Counted from the first letter of the stretch, positions 36,238 through 45,784 are shown. The stretch is DNA of 64,000 nucleotides from Ruminococcaceae bacterium R-25 (GCA_003149065.1 QGFZ01000001.1:434001-498000); one strand, 5' to 3'. Program-made: numbers and translations. The notes: generated from the sequence alone by a model not told the origin.

Positions 36238-36588
36238 TTAACCGATTATGTTCCAGATATAAAGAGGTGCTGTAAGAGTAAACAAGAGACAGGCAAAGAG
36301 AATGCATGGGGCAGTCAATTCAAGCTGACCATGCTTTTTGTACTCAAAATAAGAACTACCCACTTTCACGAAAAAGAGGATAGCAAGGATCATATCAAGG
36401 GCAGGGAAGATAACGTTGTTAGTAACCTGCTTGATCTGTCCCTTTGCAGCATTCCAGGTAGATTCTATTGCACCTGCGACATCACCGGCGGCGAAGCACG
36501 GGACTGCGAAGAGTGCGACAATAAGTGTTACTATCAGGCAGCTGCAAATTACTTTGTATACTCTGTCTGTTTTCATCATTTTGTTCAT
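36238..36588 (-). CDS. DUF3852-type small membrane protein
   Basis: 116 aa from the ATG at 36588, five nt after GGAGG. It has an N-terminal signal/membrane segment ending VPCFAAG, then AIESTWNAAKGQIKQVTNNVIFPALDMILAILFFVKVGSSYFEYKKHGQ and a third membrane segment. This is the VirB2-pilin-like arrangement found in ICE-borne DUF3852 proteins. The sortase frame overlaps its 5' third by 107 nt. Confidence 0.72.
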   Translation of the reverse strand: MNKMMKTDRVYKVICSCLIVTLIVALFAVPCFAAGDVAGAIESTWNAAKGQIKQVTNNVIFPALDMILAILFFVKVGSSYFEYKKHGQLELTAPCILFACLLFTLTAPLYIWNIIG

Positions 36589-37321
36589 TATTACCTCCAA
36601 TCTCAGGCACGCAGATCACGATAAACTCTGTATTCTTTGGCCTGTATATGTTTTTGTTGTTGGGATCTTGGCCCCAGCCGCACGTAGCAAGGCATAAGTG
36701 CTCTGTGTCGAACGAATCTGATCTCATGTAAGGATCGAGCCCTGCATCCTTAACATAAGTAGTCGACTCTATCCGATATCTGTGCCTGATGCCGTCTGTG
36801 GTCGTGACGATGACTTCCTCTCCGATATAGTTTTCGAGGGACTGAAGATTCCAGAAAATCGTGTGGCTTTCCATCCTGTGCCCGAAAAGAGTACAGGTTC
36901 CTTCAGCTCCAATCTGGCATGTCTGCGGGAATCTTCCGACTCCGAATCGAAGTGCAGTAGCAGAGCATGAATCCCATATTGGTTCTTTCAACTCAATACA
37001 GGGAATCTCAAGGATACCCAGTAGCCTGATATCTTCGTGTTCAGATGAAATCAAGTCCATTTCACGGAGCAAGTCTTCAATTGTCGTGTCGGATTTTCCG
37101 TCTTCGCCGTGGACTTTAAGACAATCTGTTACCGGTAACTTGAAAGCGATTACTCCGCCACCGTTATCAATGACGCTTTCTACTGCATCAATGGCTTCCA
37201 AAGAGATATTTCGCCTGATTTTGTTCCTGATTAAGTCGGCGCTTAACAGAAAAAGCCCTGAAATAAAAGCAACTATAAGTAATGTCTTGCAGATGATCTT
37301 AAGTGTTTTCTTGGTTTTCAT
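36482..37321 (-). CDS. Sortase, probably dedicated to the adjacent surface protein
   Basis: 279 aa. An N-terminal membrane anchor (~9-28) is followed by the sortase fold: LFGHRM (H148), LCLATCGW (C214) and YRPKNTEFIVI (R227) provide the His-Cys-Arg triad. Fold class not settled, with class B/D-like features. The sortase fold ends near residue 240, but the frame continues 40 residues, 107 nt of it over the DUF3852 gene, with a low-complexity tail. It lies 66 bp downstream of the 1,979-residue anchored protein, a typical sortase-substrate pair. Confidence 0.85.
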   Translation of the reverse strand: MKTKKTLKIICKTLLIVAFISGLFLLSADLIRNKIRRNISLEAIDAVESVIDNGGGVIAFKLPVTDCLKVHGEDGKSDTTIEDLLREMDLISSEHEDIRLLGILEIPCIELKEPIWDSCSATALRFGVGRFPQTCQIGAEGTCTLFGHRMESHTIFWNLQSLENYIGEEVIVTTTDGIRHRYRIESTTYVKDAGLDPYMRSDSFDTEHLCLATCGWGQDPNNKNIYRPKNTEFIVICVPEIGGNNEQNDENRQSIQSNLQLPDSNTYCRTLRSPVLRRR

Positions 37322-37343
37322 ATAGCCTCCTTGAAATTAATAA

Positions 37344-37368
37344 CCCCCGTGAGTTGTTCCCACGGGGG
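37344..37368 (-). terminator. GC-rich hairpin after the surface-protein gene
   Basis: CCCCCGTG (37344-37351) pairs with CACGGGGG (37361-37368) around a 9-nt loop. On the minus strand it is followed by TTATTAATTT. Partial terminator or attenuator controlling sortase level. Confidence 0.6.
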
Positions 37369-37387
37369 CTGATTGATAAGAAAGAAG

Positions 37388-40300
37388 TTAAGTAGTAGGG
37401 GAGAGATGCTTCTTTCTTCTATAGAGGAGGGGTGCGATGATTGATGACAAAACTAAAAGAACAGTTCCGATCATGGTATAAGTAGGAACTATCTCACCTG
37501 TCGAAGGTCTGAAGTGGATCGTGATGGTCTGGTCCTTATCAGAGAGGTCTTCATGTCTTGCGATAAGAATATCCTCTGTCTGAGAGCCGTCAGCAATCTC
37601 AGTTTCGCTTGCTACATCGTAGATCTTCTCAAAGACTACGATCTTGTCGCCTTCGGAAAGGCCTTCTGTTGAGAAGGTGATGTTTACGTCAACAGTCCCA
37701 TCCTTGGTGCCGGGTGTGAACTCGACAATGCTCTTGATAGGCTGGGCATCAACCATGAGTTGCGTGCCGTTAACCTTGAAGAGTGTTGCTTCTGCTCTGT
37801 AAAGAGAACCGACTTCAAGTCCTGTGTAGGAGATGGTATCTGTGATCGTAAGGTTACGAATCTCAGTTGAAGCAAGCCAAATGACCTTGTTGCCGTTTAT
37901 GGTTGCGACAGTATGAGCTGTTGGTCTTTCGACTGTCTGATCCTTATCCGTAAGATCAGAATGAACTGCAACCTTTACGCCCTTTTCTTTATCAGTGACA
38001 TCCTCAAATACAACGATGGTTGTCTTTGAGTAGGGAACAAGAACATCCTTGAAATCGACAAGAACAAAGCCGTCTTTTTCGGTTGCAACAAACTCGGTGG
38101 AAGCGGTGTATGTCTTACCTTCAGAATCCTTGTAGATCTCGCCGGTAGCTGCATCCATAAGAGTTCCGCTGGCTACATAAGTCCTTCCGACTACGAGATC
38201 CGTATAAGCTACCTTATCGGAGATGTTTACTCTATCCTTGTAGGTAAGGGTATGAGTGCCGTTATCGATGTCGGTTGCTGTTGTTTTGATCTTGGGAACA
38301 ACAACTGTCTGCTCGACATCATTGATATCCTTGTGTTCAACAACCAGTTCGCCTGTTATGGATTCTTTATGGAGTTCCTCGAAAGCGACAATAACGGTTC
38401 CCTCAATCTTGGTTGTGTCGAGAGTAAAGATAACGTCGACCTTACCGGACTGAGGTACGGGCTGACCATATTCATCGAGAACTTCAGGAACATCGAATTC
38501 GGTGCTGCCGGTAATCTCTTTACCGTCTTTATCCAGAAGTGCGCCGCCAATGTTCTTATCCTGCAATACACCGGACATAGCATAATGACCGGGCATTAAG
38601 TTCTTGTAGGAAACGGTATCGGCAAGCTCAGCTGTTTCGGAACAAGTCGTGATATGCGCATCTGTTCCTCTGTCAATGAGAGTTGTCTTGATCTCGGGCT
38701 TTAAATCGTTATAGCAAACAACAGCATTTATCACTGTGCCGTTCTCTTTAATGCCGTCATCGACGGAGAGAGTGGCAATCGTTCTGTCATTGGATGTCAG
38801 ATGAACGATCTTGTTGCCGTTTACGACGGAATCTGTGTTAGCCCAATGTGAGATCCATTCAGAACCTGTACCGACTTCGCGGATCTCGTACCAGCCTTCA
38901 GGAAGCTTCTCAATTGAAGCGGATCCCTTACCGTTGCTAGTCTTGATTACGACTTTCTCGATAAGAACTGCCGTATCAGAAGCGGAAGCACCATTGCCTC
39001 TGTAGTAGACTTCAAAGTTGAATGTCTTGCTTGAAGCGATATCAGAACGTTCAACCTTGATGATGTCGAATGCTCCTTCGATCCTTATGTTGGTTACGGC
39101 TGTCTTAAGAGTCTTGAACTCTCCGCGCTTAAGCTCGAAGTCCTTATAGAACTGGAGCTTACCGTCAACGATCTTGGAAGTGAAACCTTCGGGAGTCATA
39201 TAAGTGTACGGGATCTCCGTATTTTTATAATATGTCTCCGGGCAGTGCTCGATAACTCTGTAATTGCCAACCGGTAATTCGAGAGTATCAATACCGTCGA
39301 TGGCCTTATGCGTTCCTTTGTAGTCCCAAGTGAAACCGTAAGTGCCTATGCCGTTTGTTGTAACGGTACCTGTTGAGATGAGCAGCACTTGATCGTCATT
39401 TATGAGATAGAGCTCAGCCTTTATGGTTGAAGCATCACCTTCAACACTAACGTTTTTAACCAGATTGAACTCCTGTACGAATTTCTCATTCTCAACATTT
39501 AAGGGGAGAACGTTCTTATCGTTCGACTTGTCAGAGAGATCAAGAGCACAGGTGTAGGTGTAAGAAGTCCTTGTTTCAGACTTTATCCAGCCGATGTTAT
39601 TGTTCTTTTCTTCGATGAGTATCGAGATCTGATCGTTGAGATCAAGATATTCCTTGTCCCATGTCTCTTCGATATGGTAGTGACCAAGAGGCAGATTGTT
39701 GAGAACATTAATGCTTGTCGCAGGATCAGTGCCGAAGCCGGATGCATTGACTCTGTACCAGGTTACGTTTCCTCTTGAATCAACAGTGCCGTTTGCAATA
39801 AGGGTATCCTTGCCGTTATCGGTGTTATAGACCTTGAAGATTACCTTCGTAACATCGAACGGGTTGTTTAAAGGAACGACCTTCTTAACATTAAGACCGG
39901 TGAACTCTTCATGGTTTACTACAGTCTTGGATGTTAATGGTGCTTCGCTGTCGGATACTGCGTACTGCTTTGAAGTTTCATCAGCATTTGCATCCAAGGT
40001 GAAAGACATCTTGAACTCGTTGTCGGATACCTTAATCCAGCCGGAAGGAACGGAAGAGGTGTACTTAATGTCTGTTGTACCGTACGTTGTGTCAGGACGA
40101 TTCTCATAGACCGTATAAGTGAACTTCTCGGTATTTGTCTTCCAGACCGGGAGGATGATGTTGTGTGTCTTGCCTGCAGACAGTCCGCTTTCAAGGATTC
40201 TCTGAGATAATGGTGTGTTGTTATCGTTGCCTTTAAGAGTGAGTCCCTTGCCGGCATAAGTCCATAAGACATTGCCATCGCGATCCGTTGTGCCTGTAGC

Positions 40301-43300
40301 GATAAGTTCTTCAGCACCATTTGCGCCGGAGTTTGCATAAAGCTCGAAAGTATAACGGGTAACATCGGAAACGATGTCCTTCTCCTGCATTTCCTTGTTA
40401 AGGTGGAAGCGTCCCATTACGATCGGCTCGTAGATGCGGATATACGTATCGCTTGCAACATTGCCTACAGAGATGGTGGATACGGATGTCTGACCATCAG
40501 CTGTGAGCTTTGTTCTTGTACGGATCAGGCTGTCGTCATTAACCGGATCATCGTAAATGGTTAAGATCCAGTAGTCAGGTGCACAAGCAAATCCGTCAGG
40601 AGCGTCTATCTCCTGTAAACGGTAAGTTCCTAACGGCATTGAGTTGCCTGAGAATGAAGTGAAAAGATTGGTACCTTTTACTGGAGTCAATCTAGCTAGG
40701 AAAGATCTGTTGATCACGACTGTTCTGGAGTTGACTGTGAACTCAAATACAACTGTTGCATCAGCATAAGTCAGTGAACGGAAATCAGTCACTTCCTTTG
40801 TGTAGTATTCCAAACGGAACTTAGCTCCGTTATATGCGCCTGTATCGTTTGGAACGATTGTGCCGTCGGAAAGTGTCTTATCGATTGTGATACGGAGATC
40901 ATCTCGCATCGGTATATCGCTCAGATGCATATAATAGACGTCATTTTTCAGAGTTGTGGATACTCCATGGTCGGCTTCTACAACACCATCTTCGTCTACC
41001 ATAACTGTGTACACACGGCCATCAAGTTCATAACCTTTTCCGGCTACAAGCTCCTTGAGGTAGTAGATCCTGTCATAGGCCGATGTGAAAGTTGTAGAAG
41101 TATTGCCATTGGCATCTACTGTGAAAGTAGCAATTCTGTTTGTGCATGCGTAATCACTGAACAATCCGTAAGTCGTCCCTGCCAGTGAATAGCAGCTGTT
41201 GCCGCTTGTAATAGAACTGTTTTCGGATGCCTTGGTTAACGAAATATCAACCTCTTTATGAGTGTCATCGAAGTCCTCAATCTTGTAGACCATCATGCGG
41301 TTGTAGTTACCGGGACCATTTACTATCGCACCGTCTGCACGATAGTGATTGCCTGAAGTTGTGCTTCCGCAATCGTAGAAGTATCCGTTTGTGCCACTGT
41401 AGATGGCTGCATGACCGAAACCGCCGGCATTATCACCATTTGCGACAGGTCCGAAGAAGACCAGGTCGCCTCTTTCCATATTCAACGCACTCATAGCGGC
41501 TGAATCATTGCAACTGACACTGCTGTCGTAGCAGTTGTTCTGGCTTATGTTATCAACTGGACGAACAACATTTGCGGTCCAGTACGGAACGGAAGTACCC
41601 TGAACGTAAGGATATAAGTAGTAGGGTGATCCGATATACTTCTTGCCGCCTACGTCATTATCCGTATTCAGAGAGAAGTAAGCCCACCACCAAGCATGTC
41701 CATTAGAAATTCTCGGTGCAGCTGTTGTTGTCTGGCGACCGTGTCTTAAGAAATCGCCTTCTCCACCAACACCCGGGTTATCGTGACCTGTAGGGATGAC
41801 GATCATGCCGTAAACCATGTGAACATAGTCGAGACAAAGGAATGCCTGCTCGTATTCAGTACCGTGATTGTTGGCATAAGTGCCGTAGTCTACGCCTGAA
41901 AGATACTTGGCTGCGTTGATGATATCGTCACGGAAATCATCAGAGCACGTATAACCCATGTTACGCTGCTGATCAGCTGTGATATAGATATACGCACCTT
42001 TCGTATCGTTGTATCGATCCAGTGTTCGCTTTGCATTTACTACAGGATCATCTTCACCGATTTCGTTAGGTCTGCCTTGCATGATGCAGGATGTTGCGAT
42101 ATCAGCAGTATTACCGGCAATATACTTGCCTGCAAAGATGGAAGCTGCGTCAGATGTGTAGTTTGCAACTACATAGTAGTCGACAGCTGAGCCGTAGTTG
42201 GATACAGGACTCTTGTTTCCTTCGTCAGAAAGAACAGCGCCGACCGTGATGACTCCGTTAAGTCCTGCAGGAAGATACTTCGAAGCATCTGCGCTGTTAT
42301 TTCCTGCAGAAGCGATAACAGTGATCTTCTGATTCTGGGCTTCCGTAACAAGCTTTTTGAAAGCATCGTAATCACCGGAATCCTTAAACGACAGAGCCAT
42401 GAAGATAATATCAACCTTGAGATCTGTTGCGAGTTGAACTGCTGCACAGATATCGGAGACATTACCAGTACCGTCATCTGCCATTGTCTTGATTGAGATA
42501 ACGTAAGCGTCATCGGTCTGGGCAAGGATGTTATTGACCATGGCTGTGCCGTGTCCGTTGTGATCCTTCAGATCATCACCGATGACTGAATACTTCTCGT
42601 TTGCAAGATCAGAACCGGTATCAATGACGGCAATCTTTGTTGAAGCATCAGGATTTATGACGCCAGCCTTATAAGAAATAAGACCGCCGCAGACCTGTGC
42701 ATTACCATCGATAGCGAAAGGGATTCCCTTTGCATCAAAGGCACAAAGATCATCAAACATGGCATCCTCAGAAGAATAACTGAGGTAGTAAACGCCGTCA
42801 TAATAAACGCCGGTTGCTTCTGTATCTAAAGAGCCATTGTAGTAAACGATCAGTCGGTTTGAAGAAGAGAGATCGGCGATAAGATCGGCGAAGTTGTTCT
42901 CATTAGCAGAGATGATGTTTGACTTCTTCTCAACTGCTGGTGTTGTTTCTGATATAGAAGGCTCTGTTTCCTGCTCTGTAGGGGGAGCCGTAGTGTCGAT
43001 TGTTTCTGTCGGATCGACAACGACAATGTCATCATCTTCAGCGATAACAGTTTCGGTGGTGCACTCTGAATAGTCAGGCAGAGTTGTTTCCGAGGGGATT
43101 TCTGCCTCAGTAGCTTCAACTTCTGTCTGAACTACCGTTGTTTCCTCAATTACTTCCTGCGGTTCATGAACTTCATCGGCCATAACAGCCAAGGAAGGAA
43201 CAACAGGAGAGAGGGCTACAGTAAAAGCGAGGACAGCAGAAGCTATCTTTCTTGAGATAGAGCTTCCGAAGAGTGCTTTACCGGTTCTGTTGGCTGAAGA

Positions 43301-43327
43301 AATGACCTTCTCTAAAATTTTCTTCAT
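37388..43327 (-). CDS. Giant sortase-anchored protein: subtilase, NlpC/P60-like, Cna-B and VaFE repeats
   Basis: 1979 aa from ATG 43327; GGAGG is 10 nt upstream, and the ATG at 43336 is too close to it. A signal peptide (~27-50) and an acidic T/E/P-rich linker (~50-140) come first. A peptidase S8 domain follows (~225-410): AVIDTG (D236), HNGHGTA (H259), SAGNN (N343) and YTSDAASIFAG (S392, G of GTS replaced by Y). Then an NlpC/P60-like part has FLCLDYVHMVYG (C498) and GFGHAAIYSG (H639). The remaining ~1,250 residues hold Cna-B/SpaA-like domains and three VaFE repeats (VAFEEL, VVFEDV, VVFEKI). The C-terminus is RPSTGE, a membrane helix and RRKK, a sortase signal of xPxTG type. Probably a mating-contact adhesin/protease. 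Confidence 0.85.
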   Translation of the reverse strand: MKKILEKVISSANRTGKALFGSSISRKIASAVLAFTVALSPVVPSLAVMADEVHEPQEVIEETTVVQTEVEATEAEIPSETTLPDYSECTTETVIAEDDDIVVVDPTETIDTTAPPTEQETEPSISETTPAVEKKSNIISANENNFADLIADLSSSNRLIVYYNGSLDTEATGVYYDGVYYLSYSSEDAMFDDLCAFDAKGIPFAIDGNAQVCGGLISYKAGVINPDASTKIAVIDTGSDLANEKYSVIGDDLKDHNGHGTAMVNNILAQTDDAYVISIKTMADDGTGNVSDICAAVQLATDLKVDIIFMALSFKDSGDYDAFKKLVTEAQNQKITVIASAGNNSADASKYLPAGLNGVITVGAVLSDEGNKSPVSNYGSAVDYYVVANYTSDAASIFAGKYIAGNTADIATSCIMQGRPNEIGEDDPVVNAKRTLDRYNDTKGAYIYITADQQRNMGYTCSDDFRDDIINAAKYLSGVDYGTYANNHGTEYEQAFLCLDYVHMVYGMIVIPTGHDNPGVGGEGDFLRHGRQTTTAAPRISNGHAWWWAYFSLNTDNDVGGKKYIGSPYYLYPYVQGTSVPYWTANVVRPVDNISQNNCYDSSVSCNDSAAMSALNMERGDLVFFGPVANGDNAGGFGHAAIYSGTNGYFYDCGSTTSGNHYRADGAIVNGPGNYNRMMVYKIEDFDDTHKEVDISLTKASENSSITSGNSCYSLAGTTYGLFSDYACTNRIATFTVDANGNTSTTFTSAYDRIYYLKELVAGKGYELDGRVYTVMVDEDGVVEADHGVSTTLKNDVYYMHLSDIPMRDDLRITIDKTLSDGTIVPNDTGAYNGAKFRLEYYTKEVTDFRSLTYADATVVFEFTVNSRTVVINRSFLARLTPVKGTNLFTSFSGNSMPLGTYRLQEIDAPDGFACAPDYWILTIYDDPVNDDSLIRTRTKLTADGQTSVSTISVGNVASDTYIRIYEPIVMGRFHLNKEMQEKDIVSDVTRYTFELYANSGANGAEELIATGTTDRDGNVLWTYAGKGLTLKGNDNNTPLSQRILESGLSAGKTHNIILPVWKTNTEKFTYTVYENRPDTTYGTTDIKYTSSVPSGWIKVSDNEFKMSFTLDANADETSKQYAVSDSEAPLTSKTVVNHEEFTGLNVKKVVPLNNPFDVTKVIFKVYNTDNGKDTLIANGTVDSRGNVTWYRVNASGFGTDPATSINVLNNLPLGHYHIEETWDKEYLDLNDQISILIEEKNNNIGWIKSETRTSYTYTCALDLSDKSNDKNVLPLNVENEKFVQEFNLVKNVSVEGDASTIKAELYLINDDQVLLISTGTVTTNGIGTYGFTWDYKGTHKAIDGIDTLELPVGNYRVIEHCPETYYKNTEIPYTYMTPEGFTSKIVDGKLQFYKDFELKRGEFKTLKTAVTNIRIEGAFDIIKVERSDIASSKTFNFEVYYRGNGASASDTAVLIEKVVIKTSNGKGSASIEKLPEGWYEIREVGTGSEWISHWANTDSVVNGNKIVHLTSNDRTIATLSVDDGIKENGTVINAVVCYNDLKPEIKTTLIDRGTDAHITTCSETAELADTVSYKNLMPGHYAMSGVLQDKNIGGALLDKDGKEITGSTEFDVPEVLDEYGQPVPQSGKVDVIFTLDTTKIEGTVIVAFEELHKESITGELVVEHKDINDVEQTVVVPKIKTTATDIDNGTHTLTYKDRVNISDKVAYTDLVVGRTYVASGTLMDAATGEIYKDSEGKTYTASTEFVATEKDGFVLVDFKDVLVPYSKTTIVVFEDVTDKEKGVKVAVHSDLTDKDQTVERPTAHTVATINGNKVIWLASTEIRNLTITDTISYTGLEVGSLYRAEATLFKVNGTQLMVDAQPIKSIVEFTPGTKDGTVDVNITFSTEGLSEGDKIVVFEKIYDVASETEIADGSQTEDILIARHEDLSDKDQTITIHFRPSTGEIVPTYTMIGTVLLVLSSIIAPLLYRRKKHLSPTT

Positions 43328-43361
43328 GTGAAACATTCCTCCGTTTTCGTGTTCAAAACAA

Positions 43362-43419
43362 AAAGCCCCGCTTTGAGGCAGGGCAAAGAAAAACCGCGAG
43401 AGATTTGTTCTCTCACGGT
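43362..43419 (-). terminator. Two tandem terminators after the lipoprotein gene
   Basis: On the minus strand the first hairpin is ACCGTGAGAGA with TCTCTCGCGGT (43393-43419, one G-U), followed by TTTTTC. The second is GCCCTGC with GCGGGGC (one G-U) followed by TTTTTG. Both lie in the 114-bp gap before the giant surface-protein gene, whose promoter may lie between. Confidence 0.7.
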
Positions 43420-43450
43420 TTGCTTGGTTAAAACAAAAGATTAAGTGTGC

Positions 43451-44239
43451 TTACCAGTGAACGGATCCGTCGACGACTTTAAGATGGCCCACACCACAAA
43501 AATCTTCTCCGAATTTGTTATCAAGATAATTCCAGACGGCTTCTTCAGTTGCATCTGTTGATTTGCCATATCCTGTAAGTTCACCGTCACAGGTCTCACC
43601 ACTTACGGGCATATTCGGAATTTCAATAGGTATATTACTTCCGTTAGCAGCAGAATCGTAGGTTGTTCGGATGGTGCCCTTGGCGTTTGCCCAACCCCAA
43701 ACTGGCTTTGGGGTTGGAGTAGGCTTGGGAGTTGAAGTGGGTTCTGGAGTAGGCGTAGCGGTAGGCTCCGGCATTGGAGTAGTGGTAGGTTCAGGTGTGG
43801 GCGTAGCTGTTGGAACAGTGGTAGTTGCTGAGGATACAGAATTCTCATTACCTGAAGTATTGCTGGAGCTTCCACCAGGCGAATTGTCGTTGTTATTGGC
43901 TGGTTGGGGTGTTGGTGTATTCGAATTGCCCGTGGCTGAACTTCCTCCAGAATTATAGGCTTCAGTCATATCTTTGGAAGAAGAGTCATCTGAGGGTTTA
44001 GTCGAATTTGTTGTTGCCACAGTCTTTTCGCCCGTGCTTATAATTGGGGTAGGGGTGACTGTAGAGTTGTTTTCAATTGTTGATTCTGAGATTAATTCAT
44101 TCAGAGTTGTCTCAATCGATGTCTCTTGGTTCTCGAAGCCGTCATTCTGGATTTCTGTGACACTCTGATTATTGCAACCGGTGATTCCGAGGATCAAAGA
44201 AGCGATCAAGACTGTCGGGATTAGCCTATTAGTCTTCAT
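43451..44239 (-). CDS. Surface lipoprotein with Pro/Thr stalk
   Basis: 262 aa. An N-terminal lipobox LGITGC (C22) gives a lipidated, membrane-anchored protein. The middle (~30-180) is S/T/N-rich and then a TPTPEP repeat stalk. A compact C-terminal domain of ~80 residues (WGWANAKGTIRTTYDSAANGS...CDGELTGYGKSTDATEEAVWNYLDNKFGEDFCGVGHLKVV) with two cysteines has no family I recognise. The stalk suggests it spans the wall. Placed between SpoVG and the giant surface protein, so perhaps a mating-surface component. Confidence 0.7.
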   Translation of the reverse strand: MKTNRLIPTVLIASLILGITGCNNQSVTEIQNDGFENQETSIETTLNELISESTIENNSTVTPTPIISTGEKTVATTNSTKPSDDSSSKDMTEAYNSGGSSATGNSNTPTPQPANNNDNSPGGSSSNTSGNENSVSSATTTVPTATPTPEPTTTPMPEPTATPTPEPTSTPKPTPTPKPVWGWANAKGTIRTTYDSAANGSNIPIEIPNMPVSGETCDGELTGYGKSTDATEEAVWNYLDNKFGEDFCGVGHLKVVDGSVHW

Positions 44240-44329
44240 TGCAGTGACCTCCTTATATTAGGTTGTTACTTGCAATTTACTAGCAAATTATCAGAATGTC
44301 TACAGTTTTGGGTCAGATTAAGTGACTGA

Positions 44330-44788
44330 TTACGAAATCTGTCCCATTATTGGGGCATCAACCTCGTCTTCAGACTCTGCCTCAGAATCTTCAGTCTCAT
44401 CTGAAGTAACCTCAAACGGGAGATCTCCGTCTTTAGCTGACTCCTGGGAAGACTTAACCTCAGCAGAATCCGAATCCTTTTGAAAGTCGTTCTTATACTG
44501 ATTTGAAACGGCAAGCGTCTGGGAATAAGCTCCAAATACAGCATCATGGATAGCCTTTCGCATTTCTGCGGTAACCGGATGCGCTACCTCCAGGAACTTC
44601 TTATCTGTTGTCTGTCGCTGGGGCATTGAAATGAAAAGCCCCTTAGGACCCTCTACAATGCTGACACCATGTACCTGAAAAGCTTCTGCAATTGTAATAG
44701 TTGCAGCAGCCTTCTTGGCTCCGGACGGATCATCATTTAACCAAGTGATCTTAGCCTTTACGCTGGGTGTGATTTTAGTGTTGCTCAT
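44330..44788 (-). CDS. spoVG: SpoVG-family protein
   Basis: 152 aa from the ATG at 44788, preceded by GGAGG with an 8-nt spacer. Residues ~8-85 match SpoVG: KAKITWLNDDPSGAKKAAATITIAEAFQVHGVSIVEGPKGLFISMPQR and the helix EMRKAIHDAVFGAY. The tail is acidic. SpoVG is an RNA/DNA-binding regulator; ICE-borne copies are common in Clostridia. Symbol follows the family, not proven orthology. Confidence 0.8.
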   Translation of the reverse strand: MSNTKITPSVKAKITWLNDDPSGAKKAAATITIAEAFQVHGVSIVEGPKGLFISMPQRQTTDKKFLEVAHPVTAEMRKAIHDAVFGAYSQTLAVSNQYKNDFQKDSDSAEVKSSQESAKDGDLPFEVTSDETEDSEAESEDEVDAPIMGQIS

Positions 44789-44808
44789 GTTGTTAACCTC
44801 CATATTCT

Positions 44809-45468
44809 TTATATGAACCCGTAAAATTTGAATCCGACATCTGCAGATGTCTCTTCATCAGTAATCTCGGGAGCCTCAGAATACTTATCTAAGTATTTCT
44901 GGATTTCCTCATCGGTTAAGGATCTGCAGTCCTCTTCGCCTAAACCGACTACAAGGAAGTTTCCGGCGATAATGCCACCGCCGTCCAAGTACCGATTGCC
45001 TTCCTTGTTCTTGAGTTTGGCTTCTTCATCACAGACAAGTGCCGTCTCGTCTGTGTTGTAGACAAATTCAATAAGACCGCCGACTGCGTTCTGTTTTGCT
45101 TTGAGCGTGTCGGGAATCTCTGCTACGAATGGTTTTTTATGCGGCTGCACGAATAAAACCCTGATTTGATTCGATGAATCTGCCTTTGATTCATCGAATT
45201 CTATGTTTCTAAATCCGCTTGAATCGACATAAAAAGCACCTTCATCGTTAACGATGACGTCGGATACCGACATTGAATGGCCGTTAAGAAGGGCGTGGCC
45301 TTCGATATTGAAAGTGGCATAAGCGTCCTCAAGGTCAGTTACATCAGCTTCCGCATCGAAAACCTTCCGATAAATTGATGGATCGACGTTTTCTATCTGA
45401 TCTAATGGTTCAAAGCGCTTTCTGCCGGGATCTTTGTCTCGATCAATCTGATAAAGTTTGAACCTCAT
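44809..45468 (-). CDS. YodL-like / DUF3846 two-domain protein
   Basis: 219 aa. The N-terminal half has a YodL-like region (MRFKLYQIDRDKD...VTDLEDAYATFNIEGHALLNGHSMSVSDVIV, then FYVDSSGF). The C-terminal half matches DUF3846 (IRVLFVQPHKKPFVAEIPDTLKAKQNAVGGLIEFVY, CDEEAKLKNKEGNRYL, IIAGNFLVVGLGEEDCRSLTDEE). Both domains are frequent on Firmicute mobile elements and their function is unknown. It overlaps the AbrB-like gene by 26 nt. Confidence 0.75.
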   Translation of the reverse strand: MRFKLYQIDRDKDPGRKRFEPLDQIENVDPSIYRKVFDAEADVTDLEDAYATFNIEGHALLNGHSMSVSDVIVNDEGAFYVDSSGFRNIEFDESKADSSNQIRVLFVQPHKKPFVAEIPDTLKAKQNAVGGLIEFVYNTDETALVCDEEAKLKNKEGNRYLDGGGIIAGNFLVVGLGEEDCRSLTDEEIQKYLDKYSEAPEITDEETSADVGFKFYGFI

Positions 45469-45754
45469 TATTCTCCTCCTTGCTCACAAGCGCCTTGGAT
45501 AAGGCGGCTATCGTTTTGAGCATCTCGTCTCTGTTCATCTGGGAAAGGAAATCATCGAGAGAGATTTCTTTTCCGCAGGGAGCGTACTTGATGCAGTCCG
45601 TGCAAATCTTTTCTTTGGTAATAACGACACAAGTTTTGTCATCGTTCATAGCAAAAGTAAGAACATCGTTGTGCCTTAGGTCTAAGATCTGTCTGAATTC
45701 GTAGGGAATAGTAGTTCTTCCTCGTTTTCCGAGGATTCGTCTTAAGGTTGCCAT
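45443..45754 (-). CDS. AbrB/SpoVT-type DNA-binding protein
   Basis: 103 aa from ATG 45754 (AAGGAG 10 nt upstream; a TTG two codons earlier is less likely). The N-terminal LRRILGKRGRTTIPYEFRQILDLRHNDVLTFAM is a swapped-hairpin AbrB domain. A cysteine pair region (CTDCIKYAPCG) and a helical tail follow; these may bind metal. Probably a transition-state-type regulator of the ICE genes. Its 3' end overlaps the YodL gene by 26 nt. Confidence 0.75.
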   Translation of the reverse strand: MATLRRILGKRGRTTIPYEFRQILDLRHNDVLTFAMNDDKTCVVITKEKICTDCIKYAPCGKEISLDDFLSQMNRDEMLKTIAALSKALVSKEENNEVQTLSD

Positions 45755-45784
45755 TATCAAAACACTCCTTATATATACATATTA

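Noticed and set aside
43671-43958. Plus-strand frame rich in Gly-Val repeats
   Set aside because: It is the antisense of the Pro/Thr stalk of the lipoprotein and has no start signals.
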